From: Oceanobacillus sojae
Lineage (GTDB): Bacteria > Bacillota > Bacilli > Bacillales > Amphibacillaceae
DNA length: 64,000 bases
Direction: 5' to 3'
NCBI RefSeq assembly: GCF_007991515.1
Contig: NZ_BJYM01000015.1
Span: 1-64,000 of the forward strand
Both the position numbers and the translations under genes were made by a program. The notes under the pieces are model-generated. The model made no database searches. It was not told where the DNA came from and saw only the letters and a list, made by a program, of their open reading frames with translations. The number at the start of each line of letters is the position of its first letter. Within the stretch, counting starts at the first letter, position 1. Positions 27,561-35,812 of the stretch are shown here, piece after piece.

Positions 27561-29606
27561 TTAAAATTTGATCAGGTTTTTTTGACCAGCTTTGATTCTT
27601 CCTTGCACTAAAAGTTCAACTTCGTACATTTCTTTGTCCAGATTCGTAAAAATAATTGGTGTAATCAGAGAATAACCTTTATTTCTGATTTGTTCTGCAT
27701 TGATTTCAGCAATTAAGTCATTTTGATTAACCACATCGCCTTCTTCAACCAGCAGGCGGAAACCTTCTCCTTCTAAATTAACTGTATCCAGACCAATATG
27801 AATAAGAACTTCATTACCAAAATTATCGACAATAGATATAGCATGCTTTGTTGGAAATACTCCTACAATTTCCCCTGACACGGGGGCATAGATCACATTA
27901 TCCTGCAGTTCAATTGCAAAGCCATCCCCCATAGTTCTTGTAGAAAACACCTGATCTGGAACTTCATCAACTGAAATTATTTCTCCGGCTGCAGGAGCTG
28001 TGATATCTAAAAGTTTAGCTGGTTCTGATTGAACAGCTTTAGCATTTTTTCCCGTCTCAACAATCGGTTCATAATCATCTCCCCGAAGCTTTGTAAGTAC
28101 CCCTTCTTTAATTCCAACTGCTGCGTTACCATAGATCACTTGAACGTTTTTACCTAAAATACTTACACCAGAAGCTTCTAATTGATCAGTGAAAATATCT
28201 TTATCAACAACTGCAGTATCTGCTACATCCACACGTAATCTGGAATAACATGCATTCACATTACGAATATTTTCTTTGCCGCCTAAACCTTTGATAATAT
28301 TCGTAATTTGATCGCCATCATAATTTTCGTTAGATTTTTTTATGTTTTTATCTTTGTCTGTCATACGGCCAGGAGTCTTCAGATTGAATTTCACAATTGC
28401 AAATCTAAATAAGAAATAATTGATTGCAAAGAAACTCAGTCCAACCGGGATAAGGATCCACCAATGTGTCCGGGTTGTCAGTAAATTAAAGAATGCAAAA
28501 TCCAGCAATCCTCCTGAGAAGGAAAGTCCTAAATGCGCCCCCAATAGATTCATTGCTGTAAATCCCAGACCGGTAACTACTGCATGAATTAAAAATAGGA
28601 CAGGAGCAGTAAAGATAAATAGAAATTCTAATGGTTCTGTTACACCTGCGATTAAAGAAGTTAATCCTGCAGATAATAAGATGCCTTTCACTTTAGCTTT
28701 TTGTTCTTTTTTCGCTGTATGATACATTGCTAAAGCAATTGCCGGTATAGAGAAAATTTTCAATACAAACAATCCATTCATGAAATTACCAACAGTAATT
28801 GGTACGTTATCTGCTAATTGAGAGAAGAAAATCAATTGATCCCCATTGACAACTTGACCTGCGGCATTTGTATATTCTCCAGCTTGTAACCAAAATGTTG
28901 GCCACCATACGTGATTCATACCGAATGGAATAGTTAATCTTTCTACAAAACCGAACATAAAACCGGAAAAGCCTGCGTTTAAATTTACGATAAATGTAGA
29001 CAAATTATTAATTCCGCCTTGAATTGTCGGCCAAATAATAATCATTATAAAACCTAAAAACAAAGCGCTAAAAGCAGTAATTATTGGCACGCTTCTTTTC
29101 CCGGCGAAAAATGCTAATGATGTTGGTAACTTAACATCGTGAAATTTATTAAATATAGTTGCTGAAAGCAGCCCAACAATGATACCTCCCAAAACTCCTG
29201 TTTGAACGGTTGGAATTCCTAAAATTTCAACATACATATCTGATTCAGCAACCATCTCTGGTGTAATCCCCATTGTTCCGCCAATGGTTACGTTCATAAT
29301 CAAATAACCTACAATAGCTGATAAAGCTGCTACACCATCATTATTCGTTAATCCGATAGCTACCCCTGCAGCAAAAATCAATGGTAAATTAGCAAAAATA
29401 ATATTTCCTGTAGCTAATAACACGTTAAAGATATTTTCCATCACTGGATTATCTGCAATAGGCATCATTTCCAAGAAAGCAGAATTTGTAAAAACTGTTC
29501 CTAAGGCTAATAACAGTCCTGCAGCTGGTAAAATAGCAATGGGCGTTTGCAATGACGCGCCGATACTCGTCAATTTATTTACAAACTTCATAAGTAGATT
29601 TTTCAT
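27561..29606 (-). CDS. PTS EIICBA transporter, glucose family
   Basis: A 681-residue glucose-family phosphotransferase permease in C-B-A order. EIIC (residues 1-410) has about ten helices and the family motif GVTEPLEFLF near residue 321. EIIB (about 433-505) has Cys453 in NACYSRLRV. EIIA (about 535-675) has the histidines of PTKHAI (588) and LIHIGLDTVNL (603, phosphorylated). It is similar overall to B. subtilis PtsG but differs in EIIC (MNHVWWPTFWLQAGEYTN instead of the PtsG loop), so the sugar is uncertain: glucose, an amino sugar or an analogue. It heads the catabolic operon. Confidence 0.9.
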   Translation of the reverse strand: MKNLLMKFVNKLTSIGASLQTPIAILPAAGLLLALGTVFTNSAFLEMMPIADNPVMENIFNVLLATGNIIFANLPLIFAAGVAIGLTNNDGVAALSAIVGYLIMNVTIGGTMGITPEMVAESDMYVEILGIPTVQTGVLGGIIVGLLSATIFNKFHDVKLPTSLAFFAGKRSVPIITAFSALFLGFIMIIIWPTIQGGINNLSTFIVNLNAGFSGFMFGFVERLTIPFGMNHVWWPTFWLQAGEYTNAAGQVVNGDQLIFFSQLADNVPITVGNFMNGLFVLKIFSIPAIALAMYHTAKKEQKAKVKGILLSAGLTSLIAGVTEPLEFLFIFTAPVLFLIHAVVTGLGFTAMNLLGAHLGLSFSGGLLDFAFFNLLTTRTHWWILIPVGLSFFAINYFLFRFAIVKFNLKTPGRMTDKDKNIKKSNENYDGDQITNIIKGLGGKENIRNVNACYSRLRVDVADTAVVDKDIFTDQLEASGVSILGKNVQVIYGNAAVGIKEGVLTKLRGDDYEPIVETGKNAKAVQSEPAKLLDITAPAAGEIISVDEVPDQVFSTRTMGDGFAIELQDNVIYAPVSGEIVGVFPTKHAISIVDNFGNEVLIHIGLDTVNLEGEGFRLLVEEGDVVNQNDLIAEINAEQIRNKGYSLITPIIFTNLDKEMYEVELLVQGRIKAGQKNLIKF

Positions 29607-29830
29607 TTTGTCATCTCCCTAAAAATCTTGTTGATTCGCAGAAATAATTACTATTTTCAAATAATTAAAATTAATAATGCCCATTCTCCTTATAGTTTTT
29701 ATGACTTCAACCTTTGGTAACGCATACATTAAACTACCCAAGTAAGTCGCACAATCACATTTTTTGATACTGTTGACTTATAAGTTCATGCCTCTTCATA
29801 CTTTATATCACTTCCTTTTTAATTGTTTTT

Positions 29831-29846
29831 TATTGAATTGAATTTA
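29831..29846 (+). promoter_or_regulatory. Possible DeoR-type operator half, left
   Basis: TATTGAATTGAATTTA closely matches the reverse complement of the sequence at 30061-30078 (TATTGTATTTAATTGAAT). AT-rich composition makes chance similarity possible. Confidence 0.3.
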
Positions 29847-30060
29847 ATATTATCGTTTTTAATTGATTATGTCAATAAAAAGGATAAAAAGAAATTGGAT
29901 ATTCGGATATTAGCTGATTATAACTTCACTTATATTGGCCTATCTTTCTATCCAAAAGACAGAGTAACGAACGTCTTTATAATTTCCACAGTCATTAATA
30001 GTACTTCTTTATTTATTATGATATAATTATTTTTATAAATAACCCGATATAAACAATCTA

Positions 30061-30078
30061 ATTCAATTAAATACAATA
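30061..30078 (-). promoter_or_regulatory. Possible DeoR-type operator half, right
   Basis: Inverted partner of 29831-29846, placed immediately before the ribosome binding site of the regulator gene, where it could serve autoregulation. Low confidence because of AT richness. Confidence 0.3.
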
Positions 30079-30092
30079 AAAAGGTGATAAAT

Positions 30093-30845
30093 ATGCTAAA
30101 AAAAGAACGTCATATCTACATATTAGATAAGGTTCAATCCGAGGGAAGAGCATTGGTTTCTGAATTAACGAAGGAACTGAAGGTAAAGGAAGACACTATT
30201 CGAAAGGATATGCAGGAGCTGTCGGCAAAAGGATTAATTAAAAGGGTTCATGGCGGGGCATTAAGCATTGTCAATGACAAGGTAGACTTTAACACGAGAA
30301 TTGATCAAAATGCTAAAGTTAAGGAAGAATTAGTCAAACTCGCTGTTCCCATTCTGGAAAAAGCGGATGTACTTTTTATTGATGGCGGCACCACTAACTT
30401 AAAGCTGGCTGAGAAGCTGCCCCAGTCTTATAAAGGGAGAGTATTAACGAATAGCCCTTCAGTGGCTTTTGCCCTAAGCAACCACCCTCATGTACAAATC
30501 TATGTTATTGGTGGTGAATTCAATAAGAATTCACACGTTAATACAGGTTCCTTTGCTATTAAAGAAATTGAGAGGATTCACGTAGAATTATGTGTACTTG
30601 GTATTTCATCAATTGATTCCAATCTTGGAATTACAGTTCCTCTTTTTGAAGAGTCCCTGCTAAAAAGTCAGTTAATTAAACAAAGTTCTCAAATACTTAG
30701 TGTGGTGACCAAAGAAAAGTTAGAAAAAGTCTCTACTTTCTTTGTCGAAAAAAGTAATGCTTTAGATTATCTAGTAACAGAGAAATCTGTACCGGCTAAT
30801 ATCATTGATGCATACAAGCAAAATGGGATAGAAGTCTTGCAATAA
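30093..30845 (+). CDS. DeoR-family transcriptional regulator of the sugar locus
   Basis: A 250-residue DeoR-type repressor. The winged helix is at residues 3-58 with the family signature KEDTIRKDMQELSAKGLIKRVHGGA. The C-terminal sugar-phosphate sensor domain (about 70-245) contains DGGTTNLKLAEKLP near residue 98 and VIGGEFNKNS near 145. Members usually sense phosphorylated sugar intermediates. The ATG at 30093 is preceded by AAAGGTGAT; a GTG at 30084 lies inside that site. Divergent orientation from the PTS operon makes it the probable local regulator. Confidence 0.88.
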   Translation: MLKKERHIYILDKVQSEGRALVSELTKELKVKEDTIRKDMQELSAKGLIKRVHGGALSIVNDKVDFNTRIDQNAKVKEELVKLAVPILEKADVLFIDGGTTNLKLAEKLPQSYKGRVLTNSPSVAFALSNHPHVQIYVIGGEFNKNSHVNTGSFAIKEIERIHVELCVLGISSIDSNLGITVPLFEESLLKSQLIKQSSQILSVVTKEKLEKVSTFFVEKSNALDYLVTEKSVPANIIDAYKQNGIEVLQ

Positions 30846-30984
30846 CATATCCCTTTTAATCTCATGGATAGCTAACTATAGTAAGTCATACCTTTCACCT
30901 GATTTCTCAATATAGCACTATTCGTTTGTTTATTTTTCATGCACCAAAATAATTTACTCTCTTTTTATGCACTTTTAAATTAAC

Positions 30985-31027
30985 AATAAGAAAGAGGCCG
31001 GAATTTTGATCCGGCCTCTTTCTTATT
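30985..31027. terminator. Bidirectional terminator between the DeoR-type gene and ribU
   Basis: Hairpin AATAAGAAAGAGGCCGG / CCGGCCTCTTTCTTATT, nearly perfect, between convergent genes. Confidence 0.9.
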
Positions 31028-31054
31028 GTACTCCTTAGTTCTTTTTATATTGTA

Positions 31055-31636
31055 TTATATAAACCTCGTCCGCTGCTGCTGAATCCAGCTCTGCAGCTTA
31101 TTGAACAATGGGATAAACAAAATTCCGATAAAAATTCCTTTAATTATATTAAATGGCAGCACGCCACCAATAACTGCAATCCATTTCATTTGTTCAGACA
31201 TTTCCCAGCCCATAAACCAGCCATAAGCAGGTAAAATTAGATAATAATTGAGTACACTCATTCCGACTGCCATAATAACAGTACCTGTTGCCAATCCGCT
31301 GACAAGACCTTTTAAACCCTTTATCCGATGATAAATAAGTGAAACCGGTAAAACAATCATTAATCCGGCAACAAAGTTGGATAAAACACCAATTGGCTCT
31401 CCAGATCCCGAAACAGCCAAATATAACAAGTTCTTAAATCCAACGACAAGCACTCCTGCCATTGGTGAAAAGATCAAAGATGCAATTAATGCAGGTACAT
31501 CACTGAAATCCACTTTTAAATAAGGTGTTGGTAAAAACGGAAGTGGAAAATTTAGAAAAAATAAAACAAGAGAGATAGTACTTAATAATGCGATAATAAT
31601 TAACTTTAGCAGCTGATTTCTTTTCTTCTTTTGCAT
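31055..31636 (-). CDS. ribU: Riboflavin ECF transporter S component
   Basis: A 193-residue membrane protein with about six helices, of the RibU/FmnP family of substrate-binding subunits of energy-coupling-factor importers. PYLKVDFSDVPALIASLIF near residue 36 and the GFKNLLYLAVSG segment near 66 are typical of riboflavin-binding RibU. It needs the shared EcfA/EcfT module, which is not in this window. GGAGG precedes the ATG. An FMN riboswitch and terminator upstream show repression by flavin, which strongly supports riboflavin as substrate. Confidence 0.94.
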   Translation of the reverse strand: MQKKKRNQLLKLIIIALLSTISLVLFFLNFPLPFLPTPYLKVDFSDVPALIASLIFSPMAGVLVVGFKNLLYLAVSGSGEPIGVLSNFVAGLMIVLPVSLIYHRIKGLKGLVSGLATGTVIMAVGMSVLNYYLILPAYGWFMGWEMSEQMKWIAVIGGVLPFNIIKGIFIGILFIPLFNKLQSWIQQQRTRFI

Positions 31637-31710
31637 CAGCTTACCTCCTTCATCATTTTTCCGATTCCAACTCGTGATGAAGGTACGATGCTATTTTTAG
31701 CCTGTAAGCA

Positions 31711-31746
31711 ATTAAAAAACCCTAAAGCATAAGGGCTTTAGGGTTT
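31711..31746 (-). terminator. Terminator of the ribU FMN riboswitch
   Basis: Minus strand: AAACCCTAAAGCC pairs with GCTTTAGGGTTT and is followed by a T run. It lies between the FMN aptamer and ribU and is the off-state hairpin. Confidence 0.88.
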
Positions 31747-31802
31747 GAGTCATCGCTAAATAAATACACACAAAACATGCGTATGGTTAAAAACAAGCTC
31801 GA

Positions 31803-31921
31803 CATCTTCTCCCATCCAGACTATTACTGTCGGTTCTGGAATTACACCAGATCAACTGCATCAACGTACAGCTCGCGGACTATTTCCGCCGGTCGGGAAT
31901 TACACCCTGCCCCGAAGATTG
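31803..31921 (-). promoter_or_regulatory. FMN (RFN) riboswitch of ribU
   Basis: Minus strand: the element begins AATCTTCGGGGCAGGGTG, followed by AATTCCCGACCGGCGG, TAGTCCGCGAGC, TGATCTGGTG and CCAGAACCGACAGT, and closes with TCTGGATGGGAGAAGAT. All conserved RFN blocks are present in order. Confidence 0.98.
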
Positions 31922-32014
31922 GAATCGAATATTTAATTACTTTCAGTATACCATAGCATATTCATTTGACAAGAGAAAAGTTTTTAATTCAAAGTAATTT
32001 CATATTTCCTTATA

Positions 32015-33079
32015 TCAAACATCATCATGCAATGGATTTAAATCTTCCTTCCCTGTCAGGTTTTCAAGCATCGTTACTAATAATCCAATTTCCTTATCAA
32101 TATCCTTCTTGCTTACTGTTTCTACTGGTGAATGCATATATCTGAGCGGTAGAGACACTAATGCCACCGGCACTCCTTTCCCTGTGTATCGCATTTTATC
32201 GGCATCGGTTCTTGTTGCATCCGGTGTTAATTCATATTGTAAAGGAATTGATTTGTCTTTTGCTGCTTTTTCCAGCCAACGATTGATTTTGTGGTGAATT
32301 GGTGCTCCTTTTGCTAAAACAGGGCCGCCTTCTAAATGAACCTCAGCCAGCTTTTTCGAATCAACATTTGGATAATCTGTTGCAAAGGTAACATCAACAG
32401 CAATTGCAAAATCGGGCTTTACTCCAGCCGCGGCAAAGTAAGCTCCCCCCATATTTGTCTCTTCGTTCACCGTACTTGCACCGTAAACGCCAATCGACAA
32501 ATCTTTTCCAGACAGCTTGCGAATTACTTCTGCTACAATGAATGCTCCGGTACGATTATCCAGCCCTCTGGCGGAAATATACCGATCCTGTAATATTTCC
32601 GGCTCTGTTTTTAACACACAGAGATCCCCAATCTGAACCTTTTTAAGTGCATCTGCTTTTGACTGAAATCCACAATCCATATAGAGGTCCTGCACACCGA
32701 TATCACCTTTGATACCTCCATGATGCTGTGCGTTGACACCGATGACCCCTGTAAGTGTTTCCTGATATCCCAACACTGTCACCCTCATGCCAATAGCTGC
32801 TTTCAGATTAATTCCACCCAATTTTTCAAAAAATATAAAACCACGTTCATCAATACGCTGAATAATGAAGCCGATTTCATCACAATGACCTGCTAAAAGA
32901 ACTTTAAATGGTGCATCTGGATTAACCACTGCAATCACGTTCCCAACATGATCTGTCCTAATTTCATCGGCATACTCCTTGACATAATTAATCCATTTCT
33001 TTTGTATTTCCATTTCCATACTTGATGGAGATGGCGTATGAAGTAAGTCCATTAAAACATCATATTTTGTATCTGCCAT
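32015..33079 (-). CDS. M42-family metallo-aminopeptidase
   Basis: A 354-residue cytosolic dinuclear metallopeptidase of the M42 family (glutamyl/deblocking aminopeptidase type, like B. subtilis YtoP/YsdC). Metal and catalytic residues lie in LLAGHCDEIGFII (His about 68), SARGLDNRTGAF (Asp about 178), STVNEETNMGGAYFA (catalytic and metal Glu about 209-210), AIAVDVTFATDYPN (Asp about 231) and RYMHSPVETVSK (His about 318). GGAGG precedes the ATG. It probably trims peptides; exact specificity is not visible. It is alone on its strand, with a short repeat-like relic upstream. Confidence 0.92.
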   Translation of the reverse strand: MADTKYDVLMDLLHTPSPSSMEMEIQKKWINYVKEYADEIRTDHVGNVIAVVNPDAPFKVLLAGHCDEIGFIIQRIDERGFIFFEKLGGINLKAAIGMRVTVLGYQETLTGVIGVNAQHHGGIKGDIGVQDLYMDCGFQSKADALKKVQIGDLCVLKTEPEILQDRYISARGLDNRTGAFIVAEVIRKLSGKDLSIGVYGASTVNEETNMGGAYFAAAGVKPDFAIAVDVTFATDYPNVDSKKLAEVHLEGGPVLAKGAPIHHKINRWLEKAAKDKSIPLQYELTPDATRTDADKMRYTGKGVPVALVSLPLRYMHSPVETVSKKDIDKEIGLLVTMLENLTGKEDLNPLHDDV

Positions 33080-33090
33080 GTTATAGCCTC

Positions 33091-33176
33091 CTATAAATGC
33101 TTGTCCAAAAGGACGATGAAAAATTCAAACCGCCATTTTCATTGTACCTTCTAAACATTCCCTATAAATTCTTCCC
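33091..33176. repeat. Short or decayed copy of the inverted-end repeat
   Basis: The left end TATAAATGCTTGTCCAAAAGG and the right end CTAAACATTCCCTATA resemble the ends of the elements at 22636 and 42091. The interior hairpins are missing. Possibly an internally deleted copy. Confidence 0.4.
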
Positions 33177-33264
33177 TATCCTTCTTTACAAGGTAACTTT
33201 GGTTTACCAATTCTGCAGAAGAAGGTAAACTAACTATATCAAATAATTGAAATGAGGGATATAG

Positions 33265-33819
33265 ATGTCATTAAATGAATGGTATGAAAAAGGGCTTGAT
33301 CCAGATGAATACATCGAAGCAATGAACGTAAACAAAGAGGATTTATTGCACATTTATGATAACTTTTCATTACCTGCAGATGAAGCTTTTTTTGAAGAAA
33401 TTAGAAGCAAGAACTTAAGAGCAATTATTCTTACAGAAGATTGGTGTGGTGACGCGATGTTAAACATGCCGATTCTTCTTAAAATTTCAGAGGCTGCCAA
33501 TATGCCTGTCAAGGCTTTGCTTCGGGATGATAATCTTGAATTAATGGATCAGTATTTAACAAATGGAACAGCCAGATCTATCCCTATTATCATCTTTATT
33601 AATACAGAGGGAAAGGGAGTCGGAAAATGGGGACCAAGAGCCCCAAAAATTCAAGCGTATATAGACGAAGCACGCGCCCAGCTTCCACCAAAGGATGCCA
33701 GTGATTTTGAAGAAAAGCAAAAACAAGTGCACCGGTTTATTTCAAAATCCTATCGCGATAATCAGGATAACTGGTCTATCGTTTATGAAAGCATCAAAGA
33801 AACTTTAAAAACAATATAA
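33265..33819 (+). CDS. Thioredoxin-fold protein with WCGD motif
   Basis: A 184-residue soluble protein with a thioredoxin-like domain at about residues 45-140. The active-site position reads TEDWCGDAML (near residue 58), so only one cysteine of the usual CxxC is present, as in thioredoxin_9-type proteins. A cis-Pro region appears as ARSIPIIIF near 109. The helical N-terminal and C-terminal extensions are charged. A thiol-disulfide or bacillithiol-related role is possible but not proven. A weak GAGGG precedes the ATG. It is monocistronic with its own terminator. Confidence 0.78.
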   Translation: MSLNEWYEKGLDPDEYIEAMNVNKEDLLHIYDNFSLPADEAFFEEIRSKNLRAIILTEDWCGDAMLNMPILLKISEAANMPVKALLRDDNLELMDQYLTNGTARSIPIIIFINTEGKGVGKWGPRAPKIQAYIDEARAQLPPKDASDFEEKQKQVHRFISKSYRDNQDNWSIVYESIKETLKTI

Positions 33820-33824
33820 TTTTT

Positions 33825-33868
33825 AAAAACCATCGATTTCAAAGTATAAATCGATGGCTTTTTAAATT
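33825..33868 (+). terminator. Terminator of the thioredoxin-fold gene
   Basis: Hairpin AAAAACCATCGATTT / AAATCGATGGCTTTTT, directly after the stop codon. Confidence 0.9.
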
Positions 33869-33952
33869 ATGTATATTTATAGTTTCGGTTTTAATGAATA
33901 ACATTCCTTTCTATCTGCGTATACTAACGAAAATAGATAGGAGGATTCCTTA

Positions 33953-34951
33953 ATGAATGAGCGTTTTCTAAAACTTCTTTACTATCGCATTCCTAATATA
34001 CTGAAACTGCTGCTTCTTGTTATAATTTCATTGTCGCTCTTCGGGTATCTTATTTATTTAATCGAACCACAGCGTTTTCCTACATTGTTAGACGGAATAT
34101 GGTGGGCACTTATTACAGGAGCGACTGTCGGTTATGGAGATTATGTTCCTGTGACCTTGCCAGGCCGGCTGATTGCAGCATGCTTAGTTTTAACTGGCGG
34201 CGGATTAATTGCGTTTTATATCGCCTCCATATCCACTACAGCTATAAAGCGTGAAAAAAATTCACAGGAAGGCAAGCTTGCTTTTCATGGTACAAACCAT
34301 TATATATTTGTCGGTTTTAATGAACAGACCCGGCAGCTTATTGACTTAATCATTCACCATTACTCAGATAAAAAAATTGTTATCATTGATCAGACTTTAA
34401 CCAATCTTGCTTATACAAAGCTGCCAGTGCATTATATTAAAGGAAATGCAGCAGAGGATACCACTCTCCATATGGCCAACATTAAAGCAGCTTCCTGTAT
34501 ATTTGTTGCTGCCGATAACCAAAAATCCGATTATGAATCAGATACTCATGCTATCCTGACTACCATCGCTATCCGTGGGAATAATCGGGATATACCTGTT
34601 ATCTTAGAAATTCTAACAAAGAAACAAATTGATAATGCCGCCCGTGCAGGTGCAACAACAATTATTCGATCAAATGATTTTATGAGCAGTCTGTTTTTCC
34701 ATGAATTAGACCCGGAGATACAGGCAACACCTTTTGAAGATATTTATCATCTTCTTATCCAGCATAAATTTATTCACCAGCCTGTTCCTGATTCACTTAT
34801 TGGAAAAACTTATTTAGAAGCGGTAACTCCCTTCCTGGAAAAAGGATTCCTTATAATCGGTGTGCTTCGTGAAAAAGAATATATCCTTCATCCAAAAACT
34901 ACTTTTATCCTTCACGAAAAAGATACACTTATTAATCTTGCCAACCGGTAA
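33953..34951 (+). CDS. yugO: Two-helix potassium channel with RCK domain (YugO type)
   Basis: A 332-residue K+ channel. Two membrane helices (about residues 17-36 and 68-90) flank the pore loop with the perfect selectivity filter TVGYGD at 58-63. A cytosolic RCK/TrkA-N domain follows (YIFVGFNEQTRQLIDL near 116, VVIIDQT region, AADNQKSDYESD near 185), and then a TrkA-C-like end (residues about 270-330). B. subtilis YugO is the channel for electrical signalling in biofilms; the same function here is inference. GGAGG precedes the ATG. The neighbours yugI and pgi keep the B. subtilis yug neighbourhood. Confidence 0.9.
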   Translation: MNERFLKLLYYRIPNILKLLLLVIISLSLFGYLIYLIEPQRFPTLLDGIWWALITGATVGYGDYVPVTLPGRLIAACLVLTGGGLIAFYIASISTTAIKREKNSQEGKLAFHGTNHYIFVGFNEQTRQLIDLIIHHYSDKKIVIIDQTLTNLAYTKLPVHYIKGNAAEDTTLHMANIKAASCIFVAADNQKSDYESDTHAILTTIAIRGNNRDIPVILEILTKKQIDNAARAGATTIIRSNDFMSSLFFHELDPEIQATPFEDIYHLLIQHKFIHQPVPDSLIGKTYLEAVTPFLEKGFLIIGVLREKEYILHPKTTFILHEKDTLINLANR

Positions 34952-35003
34952 CGTTAAGTTGGATATTTCCTATACTTTATGATAAAGTAGTATATTGTTG
35001 AAA

Positions 35004-35022
35004 AAAGCACGTGTTCAAAAGA
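35004..35022. repeat. End fragment of the inverted-end repeat family
   Basis: AGCACGTGTTCAAAAG upstream of yugI matches the left end of the long elements (GTGCGTGTTCAAAA) in 11 of 13 core bases. No right end is clear, so it may be a relic or chance. Confidence 0.3.
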
Positions 35023-35146
35023 TGCAGAAAAAGATTCCCATTTTTATTTACTAGCTTTATAGCTGGTATAAAAAGCTGCCTTTTCTTTTTCCATCCACTT
35101 TGGATAACTTAAAACAGAATTGAAAAAGATATAGGAGATGTTCAAT

Positions 35147-35515
35147 ATGGCTACAAACGTAGAAGTAGGTCAAGTACTAGAAGGAAAAGTAACAGGCATT
35201 CAGCCTTATGGTGCATTCGTTGCAATTGATGGTGACACACAAGGGTTAGTTCATATTTCTGAAATCATGCATGGATATGTAAAGGATATTAACGAACACT
35301 TAAGTGTCGGCGATACTGTTAACGTAAAAGTCATTCAAATCGATGAAGGAAAAGGAAAAATTTCTTTATCTATCCGCGCTACAGAAGAAGCGCCAAAAGA
35401 AACTGCTAAACAAGATAATACAGTAAAAAACTACGATTCCAGCAATGAATCAAGCGGTTTTAACATTCTTAAAGATAAACTGCAGGACTGGATTGACCAG
35501 ACGCAAAATAAATAA
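35147..35515 (+). CDS. yugI: S1-domain RNA-binding protein, general stress protein 13 (YugI)
   Basis: 122 residues. The S1 domain occupies residues 5-75: VGQVLEGKVTGIQPYGAFVA, QGLVHISEIMHGYVKDI, KVIQIDEGKGKISLSIRA. The tail is charged and ends in a helical segment. It is homologous to B. subtilis GSP13/YugI, a ribosome-associated S1 protein. I chose the ATG at 35147 because AGGAG lies 9 bases upstream; the in-frame ATG at 35138 directly abuts that site. It is monocistronic. Confidence 0.92.
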   Translation: MATNVEVGQVLEGKVTGIQPYGAFVAIDGDTQGLVHISEIMHGYVKDINEHLSVGDTVNVKVIQIDEGKGKISLSIRATEEAPKETAKQDNTVKNYDSSNESSGFNILKDKLQDWIDQTQNK

Positions 35516-35530
35516 GCTGACAATGATCAC

Positions 35531-35573
35531 CAAAAACAGGTGCCTGAATTTTCTTCAGGTACCTGTTTTTTAA
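35531..35573 (+). terminator. Terminator of yugI
   Basis: Hairpin AAAAACAGGTGCCTGAA / TTCAGGTACCTGTTTTTT with a T run, 16 bases after the stop. Confidence 0.92.
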
Positions 35574-35812
35574 TGAAGTATACCTCTGTTCAGATTATCT
35601 TTTTTCAGATGCACCAAAATGTTTTTATAAAGACTCTCTCAAACTATTTTTTCTCTTTTAATTTAAGGGATTTCTGCTATTATCAACATCATTTTTCAGC
35701 ACTTTATTTCCGGTTTAAATGAAAGCCTTTCAGGTCGTTACCCTTGATTTCATCACATTAATAGATTAAAGTAGAGTCATATATGGAATCAATTTTAAAG
35801 GGGGAACTCTAA

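Larger units (their letters stand above)
29607..30092. other. Divergent regulatory region between the PTS operon and the DeoR-type gene
   Basis: 486 bases of very AT-rich DNA without a supported gene. It holds a possible promoter toward the regulator (TTGACT 29773-29778, TCATAC 29796-29801), TATAAT at about 30022, and a cre-like palindrome TGGTAACGCATACA at 29715-29728. Two inverted AT-rich repeats, listed separately, could be operators. GGGAG lies before the PTS ATG. Confidence 0.5.

Noticed and set aside
29823-30026. 67-residue open frame in the PTS/DeoR intergenic region
   Set aside because: No ribosome binding site; composition simply reflects AT-rich regulatory DNA.
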